NCBI RefSeq assembly: GCF_017562075.2
Contig: NC_054083.1
Location: 22,503,428 to 22,567,427 of the forward strand
Source of the DNA: Anopheles merus
Taxonomy: Eukaryota; Arthropoda; Insecta; Diptera; Culicidae
Direction: 5' to 3'
DNA length: 64,000 bases
Positions 22,889 to 34,847 of the stretch are shown here, piece by piece. Position numbers and translations under genes: made by a program. The notes below the pieces were generated by a model that did no database searches, had not been told where the DNA came from, and saw nothing but the letters and a program-made list of their open reading frames with translations. Each line of letters starts with the position of its first letter. Position 1 is the first letter of the stretch.

Positions 22889-24618
22889 GTAATTAAAATA
22901 GGATGAATGGTCCTTTTTTAAGTGTTTTTCTATGTACTATTGTAATGAGGATGGGGAGCGGGGGGGGGGGGGTATTCAGTGTGCGGTAATGAGCAAATGT
23001 GCACGCAATTTTGGAGGGGTAGGCAGCAAGAAGCCAGTCCGCAGAGGTTACTTTGATTCCTTACGTTGCTGCTAGACCACGATAAACTACTTAATTGTGT
23101 GCTGCCACACGGATACATACAGCCACACACACACACACACACATAGACGTAGCACTTTGTAGTAGCAACGTTTTGTGTGCGGACGGACACGTACGACTGA
23201 TGGTTTATTACAATGTGTGAAGTTATGATTTAACGAATCAAAAAGTTATTAACGTGATAAAAGCCTCAACATTCACTGCTTTTATGCTTCCTACAATGTT
23301 GGGGAGAGTGAGAGAGAGAAAGAGAGCGAGGGAGAGCAAGAGAGAGGGTGAATTTTACTAACTTAACTTGTATAGAGCATTAGGTATGGCCAACCACACC
23401 ACGTACAACCAAACCAGCAGTGAGAGGGTAAGATGATGGTCTAGAGATCACATGTTTGGAGAGCCGAGGCCGAAGACCGAGCGAAGAGATCATTTTAATT
23501 TGTCTCTAGATCGGACGATTCTCCACTTCTTCCTCCACCGCTGCTGGTCCCGTGAAACTGCGGGAGTGTGGGAGGTAATGTGAATAAATTTGGAAGCCAA
23601 CCATCCCCCCCCCCCTTTTTTTGCACTGGCTCACCACCCCATCGCACCATCGTTTTGGACTTGAATAAAGACAAAAAAAAGCGCTCCAAACGAAGCTGGA
23701 GAAAGAAAACTTACATGAATGGGTTTTGAGCTGCTGCTGGTGCTGTCGGTGCTGGGTTGGGTTGGTGGTTGTGTTGAGTGAGCTCGCACATATGTGTGTT
23801 CAGCGAAGAAGATCTTTTCGTGTCGCTTTTTTTGTTGCCCTCTTCCTTCACCAGCCGGTTCGACTGTGTGTGTGAATATATTCAGGTTTGTTGCGAAAGC
23901 CGAACATGAAATTGAGAGTTGGCGCTGCTGCTGCTGCTGCTTGCTGCTCCTTTCCATTCGAAATTGGGCGAACCACCACCTCAGTTGGCGTTGCGCGATT
24001 TCCTTACCGGCGGGCCCCTTCGGTGTTGCGGCCAGCTCGCTCTACTGGTGTGTGTATGTGTGCGATGTTGGCCGCAAAAAAAAAGTGATGGTCCGTGGTC
24101 CGTCCGAGTGAAATAGATGGAGAGATAGAGAGCTGTATAGAGAGAGAGCTAGAGAGAGGGAGCGAAAGAAAAGCTATTGTGTGTATCGTGTTAGAGCACA
24201 AGCGCTGAACAGACCTTTTTCACGTACGCATATGCATGCATTGCTCTCTCCCACCATCCCCCGGTGGTCGTCGGTGTGCGGTGAACTACTTACACACCCC
24301 ATCATCGCCCCATCCCCACTCCCTCCCGAGAGCTAGTGTGTAAACTCTACCAAAAGTCATTGTACCATTGTCGATTTTTACATATGAAATTAAATATCTT
24401 GCCAAAACGTTTGCCTCGTCTGGTGGGGTTGGGGTGCCAGTGTGCGGTGGGAGAGAAGAGAGTTCGAACCCTCTCACACAGGGGCCGCCCAGTTCGACAA
24501 TGGTTTCGATGTATATTATGCTGTTAATTTGCTTCGCCTAACTCTTAAAACTTACACGAATCGTTGGAAGTATATTAATATTGTCTTTTTCTCTCTCTTT
24601 CCCTCTCTCCTTTTGCAG

Positions 24619-24659
24619 TTATGGATAGAAGGGACGCATCGGCAACTGCGTGAGGAAAA
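24619..24659 (+). other. Candidate 41-bp leader exon with a 10-codon upstream frame
   Basis: Strong acceptor (CCCTCTCTCCTTTTGCAG) and donor (AAAA|GTAAGC) enclose 41 bp. It contains ATG at 24621 with ten codons (MDRRDASATA) and then TGA. It would suit an alternatively spliced 5' UTR exon. Confidence 0.4.
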
Positions 24660-24719
24660 GTAAGCATGATACGATGAGTGATAAGCTTATAGTTTTTAAA
24701 ACCATTTCTTTTTATTCTG

Positions 24720-25440
24720 TTGGATTTGCTCGATCGAAATGCTACGAGTTGATGAATTTTGCCATGCAAAAGTCCACCTTAGCTTCCAGTTTGAGTGGGG
24801 ATTTCCTCCCCAACAAGGAAACCACAGCAAGCAAAAATGTGTAATTAAGGACGTTGCTACTATTCTTGACTCTGCGCTCTACTTCCGTCAACAGTACTCT
24901 GTCATGATCGACAAAGACTGACGTCTGATTTCAATGACCCTTTCTGTTTAAAACAATTGTTGTCGTCAAATTCCGGTCCATACTAGAGTTCAATGTTGTA
25001 ACACGGTCATGGTCTATCCATAACATACTGGTCCACAAATGGTCCGCACTTGTTGAGCGTATTGAGACGAAATTCACCAGAGTAGCTATTCAAACTGTTA
25101 CGAGCCGAGCTTCTTCGGCAGGCCACGCAAAGGATTTTGGGCAGAGCCGTTGACACATTGCCTACTAACCCGTTCTTCCCAATAGTTGCAGTCTATGCAG
25201 TCGGCAGAGAGAGTTTAGCTTGTAAATCCAGGGGCTCTGTCCTATTTCGGAGATTGGAAAGAAGGGTTCTGTTCTGCGTTGGAATCTCTGTTTGCGTGCG
25301 TAACAGCAATCTTAATGTGGAAGGTGGAACAGACTAAAACATATGAGACTCCTAGATGGCTTCTGCTGAGTCTGCAGTCCTGGGATAGGCGTAGAGAGAT
25401 AGGGCAAGCGATAAAAAAGAGATTGTGTATCTTGGAATAC
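24720..25440 (+). pseudogene. Decayed non-LTR retrotransposon reverse-transcriptase fragment
   Basis: Seen: VIKDVATILDSALYFRQQYS near 24841 resembles the 'DLGVLLDSKLTF..H' motif late in Jockey/CR1-type reverse transcriptases. About 60 bp on, in another frame, RSILEFNVV followed by VERIETKFTRVA matches the 'RSxLEY...IERVQRRFTR' block. Near 25360, LLSLQSWDRRREIGQA fits the usual C-terminal 'DRR' region. Frameshifts and stops separate the pieces, so it is dead. Only the last part of the second open frame remains. Confidence 0.65.
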
Positions 25441-25452
25441 TATTTCTGGTGA

Positions 25453-25962
25453 AGTGATGGGTAAAGTTGGCAAAAAACCGGAGTCGACTCCGATCTTACT
25501 CCGATCATTTCGGAACCATTTCCGGAAGGAGGTCCACTCAGCATTGCCCGGAGTCGTTCGGAATCATCTGGTGCCGTCCAGAATCGCCCGGAGACGTTCA
25601 GAGTCACCCGGAGTCATCCGGAATCGGAATCGTCCGTAGTCGTCCGCAGTCGGCCTTCGAATCTAAGGCCTGTATACGAAGTGTACGCACAAAGTGAAAG
25701 ATAAAAAACACAACAAAATGAAATGTCTGATCACAAGCACTTTGCTCAAACGGCTCCGTTAACTTCGGTCATCTCCGATTGGCTCTGGACGACTCCTAAT
25801 GAATCCGACTCTGATCAATTCCAGCGAACTCCGGATGACTCGATTCCGGGTGATTCCGGACAACTCCGAACGTTTCCGGACAACTTCGGACGACTAGGAA
25901 TCCAACTAACAATAGTAAAAGTCGGATCAGAATCGTGGATGCACTCCAGAGAGCACATCACT
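25453..25962. mobile_element. Foldback-like repeat island 1 (~10-bp units in inverted arms)
   Basis: Seen: the left half repeats variants of CCGGAGTCGT and the right half their reverse complement ACGACTCCGG, around a ~100-bp unique centre. Ends are AGTGATGGGTAAAGTTGGC on the left and AGAGCACATCACT on the right. The same two ends, in the opposite orientation, bound the island at 42112-42499. It directly follows the dead reverse-transcriptase fragment. Confidence 0.75.
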
Positions 25963-27142
25963 AGTCTGTATCTCTGGACCGGTCGCGTGTTATAGTGGTC
26001 AAGTCGTACGACCTAACAGCAAAGGTTTATGTTCCGCATAGACCGAACCTCTCATACCGATTATCCTGCCATGGGTAAATCGAACAAGTCACTGATAGCC
26101 AAGAAAATTAGCGTCTGGGACTACGATTGTTGCGCCAAATAAAAACGTCATGAGATGCGTTGCGGTCATGCGCGTCATACTAGACTTATTATATCACACA
26201 ACCGACTAATCAGACCATACTGCACCGTTATATAGAAACCTTCAGGCCGTATCGAAATCCTCAACTCTTTGAATAAGTCGTGCTTTTTGGTGTAACAACT
26301 TACACGCTCATGCCGTGATAGACAGGCTCCGGAGACTTCCTCTCTCTAGGTAACACTTGCTACGAATAGTTTCGCTAAAAATCCGGCGATCGAGAACCCT
26401 TTTTTTGTTAGCTAATGAATCGATCTTGTTTCCTTACTTTGGAGTGCCGGAAATGGTGGAAAACTACGCCGCTCAGATTGAGCCTTCCACGGTAGATACG
26501 CCCATGTTGATGTCCTAAAAGCCCTTGAAGGTTGTTCGATAACATTACCAATCCAATACAAACGGCCCGTGTCAAACATAACAGCCCTCATAATTCTGGA
26601 GGTATCAAAAGATATTCAATTGCTCCAGTGTTAGAATTGGTACAATCTAAAGACCAATTGCGATTGTATAGAAATACTGATGAGTCAGGAATGAAAGCTG
26701 CATTGAGATAGAATTACAAATAATAAGACACCAGTTCTTTCTACAATAGTAAGCGAGAGTGTTACTTAGGCTTTTGGATTCAATTCAAACACGAAATCGA
26801 ATTAATCTCTTTTACCTTTGACGTGGGTCAGCTCTGGCTGAAACTGGTATACTACACTGTGGAATGCTGTCTTTGATACCATGTTCGTACCACCAGGTTG
26901 ATACTGTAAACTACAGTGTACATGACAATTATAAAACGCTTTGTGGTGTAAATGATCCATTGAGGCGTAGTGCTTTAATTTACATCACGAAATCCCAGAA
27001 CGGTTCAAAGTTGAGATTTGCATGCTCCTCCAATCCTCTAAGTAGCATCGTAAAAGCTCCTCTCAACCATGTGCTCTTGGGGTGCAGGGTAGGACACGAG
27101 CTCTCTAAAACACCACCCCCCATCATATATGATCGCGTCTCT

Positions 27143-27145
<3 letters not shown>
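25963..27145. other. Intron stretch without recognised features
   Basis: Mixed AT-rich sequence with many stops in every frame and no clear inverted ends. It may include further decayed retrotransposon DNA next to the fragment at 24720-25440, but no motif could be supported. Confidence 0.5.

Positions 27146-27222
<77 letters not shown>
27146..27222. repeat. (GT)n microsatellite
   Basis: About 76 bp of GT dinucleotide, followed 50 bp later by a C run at 27269-27280. Confidence 0.97.
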
Positions 27223-27223
<1 letters not shown>

Positions 27224-28126
27224 TCTCGCAAGCGTCTCGTGCTACTCGTGTCCATCCACCACTCGATACCCCCCCCCCCCCAATTTCTAGTGGTGGGTGG
27301 TGGGTAAGAGGGCGAATGATGAAGGGTGGCGCACAGAAGGGTGATATAAATTTGAATATTTTCTACATTGCCGTGCGCTTTGCTGTACGCTGTTTCCTGC
27401 CGTGTGTGTGTAAGCGGTTTGGTATACGTGAGCTTGAATGGGACGGTGTACGGCGATTATATTTCTAGCCGACCACCACCATCATGGCGGCAGCGCCAAC
27501 ACAGGGGCAGACCACTGCCTGCCGCTGCGGAAGTTACCTTCGGCGACGATCAGATCGTCGATTCTACACACGCACATAGCGAACGGGGCGCTCCTTTGCC
27601 TGTTTCCTATGCCAAGGTGGTAGTGGAGGGGATGGGGGGGCCCTACTTAGTAGCGGACAACACCGATCGTGTGGTAGTCTGCTGCAGGGGCGCTTAGTAA
27701 GGAAAGGGGTTAGCGCGCTCGGTAGGAGCAAAGGGGGATGAGTAGCTAGGATTTACTTTTTGTCTTGCTGGTCGAGTAGAACTGGTGGAGGGGGGTGGGG
27801 AATGGAGGGAGATTGTTCCGTTTTTGAGCATGTGTGCGTGTATACTTCTTCCGGAATTCCATCATCAAAGTCGTCGATCAGGACAGGAGGAAAGGACGAA
27901 TGGATTAGGGGTTTGTATAGCGTAAGGTGTACGTATTGAATTAGTGTGTTAATCATATCGAAACAGACACACACCTTTGTATGATCCATACAGGCACAGC
28001 AAAATGTGTACACGACGAAATCTATTCGGCCGAGCGCGTCGACGGACAGTCCGTGTGGCGCAGCTTGTTACGCGCTGTATTGACTGTCCCACATGTAAGC
28101 ATATGGGTTCCCCCGAAAAAAAAAAA

Positions 28127-28168
<42 letters not shown>

Positions 28169-28506
28169 TGAACGCACACAACACCGATCCGCGAACCGAT
28201 AGATGGGGTGGAAGATGGTGGTGGTGGTGGGGTGTGCGGTGTGCGCTGCTGTGTCGTCGCGTCATGCTTTTCTGGTGGCGATGCTGCTGCTGGCTGCGAT
28301 TGTGGTTTGATGATGGTGGTAGAAATGAAGGAAGGGAAAGGTGCAGAGAGGCGCCAATGAGAGGGAAGAACGGGCGAGGGGAGGGAGGAGGAGGGGATAG
28401 CGAATGACGGCGACAGCGGCGGCGGCGAGGCGAAAGTCAATCGAAAAGTCGAATCTAATACACATATGCAAAGCAAGCAAGCAAGCAGGAGAGCCAAGCC
28501 CTGACC

Positions 28507-28537
28507 GTCATCATCATCATCATCATCATCATCATCA
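28507..28537. repeat. (CAT)n trinucleotide repeat
   Basis: About ten CAT units inside the intron region; on the other strand they read as a run of Asp codons but in no gene. Confidence 0.95.
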
Positions 28538-29896
28538 GGTCGTGAAGCAGAAGCTGCTGCTGCTTGGATGAGTTTTTTTGTTACCCTCTTTTTAGGGGTT
28601 GACATAGCGAACGATAGAGAGGGGCAGAGTGAGAGGTGGCAGGGGGCACAGGGTGGTGCGCTTCGTCGAAGCTTGTAGAAAACGTCAGAACGCTCACTGC
28701 TTTGAATGAGTGTAAAAGGAGTGTGTGTGTGTGTGCGGCGGCTGCGAAAGCGAAACAGACACGGCATGCTGCTGTGGTGCCCAAGCGAGAGAGCGAAACA
28801 GAGCAGCAGCAGTTGGAGCGAAAAAAAAGGTGTGCCGCGGGTGTGTGCGTGAGCGAGTCGCGGGTGTGCGCGTGTGTAAGAGTATCGGTGTGTGTGTGTG
28901 TGTGCGCTCGCAAAAGGGGGAGCGATTTGTCCTTGAGAAAGGAACCACAGCGGTTCTTGCTGGCTATTGCTGCTGCTGCTGTTGCTGTTGATGCTCTGTT
29001 GCGCTTTACATTTTTGCTGCTGGCTGGTTGGCTTCTTTTTTTGCTTTTTTTGCTTTTGCCCAACGATTGCTGCCGGCACGCTTACGTGCGCGTGTGTGCT
29101 GCGGCCGCTGGGTTTAGGTTCGCTAGTTGACTGCTTGCTGGGTTCAGTTTTTGACCGAGAGCCGGTTTTTTCTTTTTTAATTCGGTCATCGCTTAAGGGG
29201 ACGGTGAAGATTGAAGCAAAGGGGTGGAAGTAGGATTTTTATTTTAGCCAAGACAGCACATGTGTGTGTGTGTGTGTGTGTGTAAGAACTTCGTAATGTC
29301 GATCCGAATAGAGACTCCAAAAAAGAATTGTCGACGGGGGGAAGAAGGGGTGGGGAAGCTCAAATCTGTGCCTTTCCTCAGACACCTTGTTTCGGCCACT
29401 TCTAATGGTTTTTAGCACTGCACCCCTCCACCATCATCATCCCCCCTTCCTGCCATTGTTGGGGAGCTCTCAAACTTTGTTACTTTGTGACCGAAATGTA
29501 ACAACGGCGACGCTGTCTAAACTATAAATGAAGAAAAAAGGACTGGTGTGTGTGTTTACATTTTTTGGATGCAGAAAATTAGTTGCTTGTAAAACACGCA
29601 CTAAGCACTCACACATACATCAGCACAGCACACCAAGCACATTTGCAAAGAATTAGCGGAAGTGTCTAACGCCGAGCAGCATGGTTGTCACGGCTTGCTT
29701 GAATGTTTTTTTTGGTGTGTGCTTGCGTGCATATGTGTGTGTGTGTGTGTGTGTGTCATTCTAATACACACAATTTTTAGAAACGCCATTTGGTCGCCGG
29801 TCCCCGGTGTCGTCCCGTATGTGCCCTTCCGCCGTCTTTCCGTTTACTGTGTGCACGAGATGATGCCGCTTCGTCGTTGAATGTGTGTGAGGCCGC

Positions 29897-29899
29897 TTC

Positions 29900-29942
<43 letters not shown>
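29897..29942. repeat. (CT)n microsatellite
   Basis: About 45 bp of CT with minor breaks, followed by a C run near 29968-29983. Confidence 0.95.
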
Positions 29943-29945
<3 letters not shown>

Positions 29946-30540
29946 CTCCCTTCGTTCTTCTTCCACTCCCCCCCCCCCCCCCCACTCTCTTCTCGTCGTT
30001 CCTCGTTGGTTCTCATCCGCGGAAATTAACCGTGTGCCGCCGGCAGTGTGTAGCGGTCGGTCTCCACATCCATCTTCCCATTGCATAATTTGCGCGACCG
30101 GGGACCGCGCCTCCTCTTCATCCATGAAGGGTTATGTGTGCATGTGTGCGCGTGTGTGTGTGTGTACAGTACCACGGTTCCATGGAGTGTTCCCATCGCC
30201 ACACGGCCAGGCTCCTGCTCTTCTTGTTGCTGCTGTTTTATTTTATGTTCCGTTTGTTCGCTCTATTTGCTTTCTTGTGCCCATTGTCTCTGCACACACT
30301 AGAAGCACACTTTTGTGTCAATCAGTTGGCGTGTTCTTTTGTCGAAATTGTTCGTGTGTGTGTGTGTGTGTGCGTGTTGCTCTGAAAGGTTGGAAGAGGG
30401 AATTCTTCATGCACAGCGGAAGAGAAAAGCCGGCCAGTTGTCACTGGGCTGAAGTTTGCGGGGGTCAAAAAAGAGGGGTTGTGAGTGATGAGAGGTCCAT
30501 AAATGCATAGAAACCGATTGTTGATCGAATCTCCATTCCG

Positions 30541-30545
<5 letters not shown>

Positions 30546-30605
<60 letters not shown>
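30546..30605. repeat. (CT)n microsatellite
   Basis: About 60 bp of pure CT. A (GA)n/GATA-containing tract follows at 30862-30916, so pyrimidine-rich and purine-rich strands alternate within 300 bp. Confidence 0.97.
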
Positions 30606-30607
<2 letters not shown>

Positions 30608-30859
30608 AATGATCACCAACACTATCGGCTCATAAAAATCTGCACACACACACACACACACGCATACGCTTCCATCCGCCCAATATCGTTTCGTCAATGA
30701 TTCTTTGTCCGGATTGAACTGGTTCGTTTTTTCGGTGGGGGTCGTGGAGTGGGAGTGGTGTAGCAAATTTCTTCTCCACAAGTGTGTTACCAATCCCCCT
30801 CATTCCCACCCATTGCAAGGGGTTTGAGTGATTGAAAAGAGAGAAATAGAGGAAATAAA

Positions 30860-30916
<57 letters not shown>

Positions 30917-32262
30917 ACCTCAGGAATAAAAGCAAGTCATTATCGAGCAAAGAGAGGAGGGACTCTTAAATTGTTGTGCAAGCTCGGAAGAAAGGGAACG
31001 CTAGTTTGCCTCCCACCCCCCCTTCTCCTCAACACCTTTGTTTCCTTATACACAAAAAATATCCTTTTTTGTTCGCTCCGAAGCACGCGATTTCACTTTC
31101 ACACGCGCGTCGTCGTGCTGCTGCTGTGCGTCCGAGGTTGGTGAGGTTTTGTGCTGCAATAGGCGGTGGAGGAGGGGGGGGGGGGAGGATGATGGAGAGA
31201 GAAGAAACAACCCAATCCATCCTTTTCAATCCGTGCTCCAACCGGCTTAGCCTGCCCCCCCCCCACACTTCCTTCAACCCATGAATTCTTCCCCCTGTTA
31301 AATCGGCGTTACAATGCCATTCACTATTGCTTGCGTGGCCTCTTCTTTCTCTTATTCTTCCTCCTCCTCTTCTACTTCTTCTTCTTGTTGCACATCCTGT
31401 TGAAGGGAGACGGAAAAGGGAATGGTTTGCACGCGCTTATATAGCTCAAGGTCGTTAGCGACACCTGCTAGAGCGAGAGAGAGCGAGAGTGAGAGAGAAT
31501 GGGGGAGCAAGCATCATACTGCTGTCCCCCCCACTTGTCCTTCATTCCACCCTCACCCTCCTTTGTGGTTTGTGTGTGGTGTGTTTGCTTTCTAATAAAA
31601 TTTTCCCTGCCCCCTTCTAGTGTTGGTGGTGTGTTGCTATGTGTGTGAGGGTTCCTTTGTTCTGTTGGGCTGTTTTGGGGTGATTTTTTTTTCGGATGGG
31701 ATGGATGGGAAGGGGGATGAAAATGTATAATTGCTGGAAAATGCTGGTGCGTGTGTGTAATTGTCACCTTCGTATATCATTACGCGTGTGTGTGTGTGTG
31801 TGGCAGCATAATTTTAGTACCGTTTTGGGCGATTTGTTGCGGGAATTATGCTTCCCTTGGTTGTTGAGCCTCTGTTTTACCCTGTTGATATGCACGTTTT
31901 TCATCCTATTTGTCTTTTCGTCACCCTAAAATTGTAACTGTAATGTGTGTGTAATGTCGTAATCTTTGTTCAATAATTAAATGCATTCCTTTAACAATAA
32001 CACACATGTTGACAACACAGGTTATTCTATAATAATCAAAAATTAGGAAATGTCTTTGTTTCCCTTTCTACTAATACAAACACACACACATCCACTCGGT
32101 CATGCATGCTCTCTTCCTCCATATCGTGAAGGTTGTTCTGCGAGTGTTTAGCATGAAATTGAATAATGCCGGTTAAAATCGGGTCAACGCCATCCGGAAT
32201 TTTCTCCACTTGTGGTGCGCTCTGTCAAAAATACTGTTTCACTCCGCAGGCCGGCTCTCTCT

Positions 32263-32266
<4 letters not shown>

Positions 32267-32301
<35 letters not shown>
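32267..32301. repeat. (CT)n microsatellite
   Basis: About 35 bp of CT dinucleotide. Confidence 0.95.
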
Positions 32302-32304
<3 letters not shown>

Positions 32305-32716
32305 CTTTTCTCCCTCTGTGGAGAGAAAACTCACTGCTTTTCCTACACTCAAATCGTGCCTTCCATCCATGGAAATTGGGTGAGAAGCGTTGCGCGCGTT
32401 GTGTATTACAATGCTCAATCTATGCTTTTGGCAGGGAGCAGTAGCAGCTCTCCCATCCCAAGCGAGAAATGGTTGTGACTGTGCGCGCATGCGTGTGTCT
32501 CCCCGGTAAGGCGGAAGCGGCACGGAAGAAGATGGGTTGTCTCTTTCTCTGCCACTTCCATTCTTGGCTGACGACTTCCTCCGACCCGACAAAACCTGTC
32601 CCTCGCTTTGTGTGTTTCCATGGGTCAAAGTGTGGTGTGTCTTGTGAAAATAATAATTCGAACATTTAATATACTACTCTAACCTGAAAATAGTGTTAAT
32701 GTAACGGTGCCGGTAG

Positions 32717-32845
32717 GGCGAACTCTTCGAGACGAGCCGCAATGGCCGCAGGCAAACCTGAAAACCGGCCACTGACACGACGCTTCCGGCTGTCCACGCG
32801 CACACCGAAGGGCACACGTGCACAGCTGGCAGCGATGAAGCGCAG
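32717..32845 (+). other. Candidate alternative first exon with a short coding frame
   Basis: ATG at 32742 opens 34 codons (MAAGKPENRPLTRRFRLSTR and on to QLAAMKR), ending in phase 2 at a strong donor (CGCAG|GTAAGC, 32845/32846). Most codons end in G or C, as in the real genes here and unlike the surrounding intron. If joined to the acceptor at 44253, the frame stays open for 22 more residues and then stops, which would make a 56-residue peptide. No family is recognised. It may be a leader exon with an upstream frame. Confidence 0.35.
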
Positions 32846-33093
32846 GTAAGCGCCCCCACATATCCGATTCTCATGGAAAGTTTGGCATTCGGCTCATTTC
32901 TCACCTTGAAAATGGAGTTTTCACGAAGGAAAAGCTCCGGCCGAAAGAGCGCGGGCGCGCGCACACATGCACACATTTTCCTCTGTGTAATTGTGTGTGT
33001 GTGCCCGTCGGAGCTTTGTGTTGGTAACAGAGTATGGCAAGTTTTCCACCACCTGTCAAATTGGCACTTTGGTGGTTTACCTTCTCCCGGCTT

Positions 33094-33099
<6 letters not shown>

Positions 33100-33147
<48 letters not shown>
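33100..33147. repeat. (CT)n microsatellite
   Basis: About 45 bp of CT with one T insertion, 255 bp after the candidate exon at 32717-32845. Confidence 0.95.
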
Positions 33148-33149
<2 letters not shown>

Positions 33150-33536
33150 GCTCTCTCTTGCTTTTTGTATAAGATACCCCGTTGTGATGTTGCATGGAAA
33201 CACATGGAAACGCACAGAGTTCGTTGTTTCCACGTGCCACAATGTGACTCAATCCCTCTCGCTCACGGGGTCCGGGTTTTGCGGAATGCCCCCGAGCGGA
33301 ATGGAATAGGGGTTCCGCTTTTGCTCCGCTCTGACTTTGCGATAATCGGCCGTTGCTTTAGAGGCGGGATGGGGTCACGCATAGCTTGCCCCGCGAGTGG
33401 TCACCGAAACAACCGACATGGCGTACCTTTTCTTACCAAATGACTAATACCACCGGGGCCTTTTACAACGGGTCCTCCTCTGCTGATATAGGTATCTTAT
33501 CATGTGCAATTCATCCACAGATTTCCGCGCGTGTGT

Positions 33537-33572
<36 letters not shown>

Positions 33573-34078
33573 ACGTAAAACAAGCAAAAAAGCAGAAAAA
33601 GCAACGACACTAATAACCTTCAGATGTGTTTTCTCGGTGCAGTGGCCTTTCTTGTGAGAAGTATTCGGATTCGCGCTGCTGTGTGAGGTGGAGGAACGCG
33701 GGTCGGCATTATATTGGTTTGGATAATAATGACCGATTGTGTATTAGATAGCAGGGGGAGAGCGGTGGAAGAAAGGCTGAGAAGAAGGTGATAAAACTTC
33801 GAAACCTTTCAAACCTCTGTGAGAGTACAAAGGATACATCAAAGAAAGGAAAATACTTGTCACTTGTACAGTCAACAGACGATTTGTTTTCAAGGACTTT
33901 CATTTTCAAGGAGAGCAAAGGAATCGGCCTGGCTCAGCGACAACTCTCATCCTCGCTCGCAGAGTTCTGTCTCTTTGTGTTCTGGTACTCTCTTGGCGTT
34001 GTGTTTGTGTGTTTTTAAGCAAAATATTCCAAAATTCCAAATCCATCATAAAATGCAAATAGACCGTGCCAAATTTCG

Positions 34079-34847
34079 TATTTGGAATCAATTTTGGAGC
34101 CGATGCTGGAATTGATTGCATTTCCGGAGCCAATTTCGGAGTAGACTCTGGAGCTTATTCCGGAGGTGACTCCGGAGTTAAATCCGGAGCCGATTCCGGA
34201 GTTGGGTTTCGAATCCGGAATCGAAATCGGCCCGGAATCGGAATTGGCTCTGGAATCGGAATCGGCTCCTGAATCGGAATCGGCTCCGGAATCGGACTTG
34301 GAATCGGCTCAGGTGTCAGAATCTGTCCCGGAATCGGAATCGGCCTGGGAATCACAATTTGCTCCGGTAACGGAATCAGAATTGACTCCCGAATCGGAAT
34401 TAGCTCCGGAATCCGTTCTTGAATTCAAAGATGAAGCTTAACTAGCAAAATCAGTCCGGGAATCTTCATGAGAATGGATCGTTTACAAGTAAATTTTGAT
34501 TCTTTGCACTAGCAATACGTAGCATCATAGGATCCAAACGACTATTTATATGGAGATGCTGAAACCCAATCCGATTTCGAAGCCGATTCTGATTTCGAAG
34601 CCAATTCCGAATCCGGTGCCGATATCGATTCCGGAATCGACTATGATTCCGAAGCCAGTTCCGGAGCCGATTCCGATTCCGGAACCAATTCCAGTACCAG
34701 TTCCGGAGTCGATTCCGTACCCGAAGCCGATCCTAGAATCGATTCCAGAAACTGATTCCGGACCTGCTATTCGAAATCGATTCCAAACAATTTCGGAGCT
34801 AGCCGGAATCGATTCCGTCGAAAACTTAATTCTTCCCATCATTAGAC
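34079..34847. repeat. Foldback-like repeat island 2 (GGAATCGG-type units)
   Basis: Left half (to 34440): variants of GGAATCGGAATCGGCTCC. Right half (from 34555): the reverse complement type, CCGATTCCGATTCCGGAACC, with a ~110-bp centre. The right edge ends CCCATCATTAG, near the CCCATCACTAG end of island 3; the left edge match is unclear. The repeat gives open frames in several phases (ESESAPESES, IPIPEPIPIP, GIGSGIGIGS), none credible as protein. Confidence 0.7.

Noticed and set aside
28000..29080. 376-codon minus-strand open frame
   Set aside because: Made of Ser/Thr/Pro/His-rich text from CT, CAC and CAT repeats; no recognisable domain and open on both strands.
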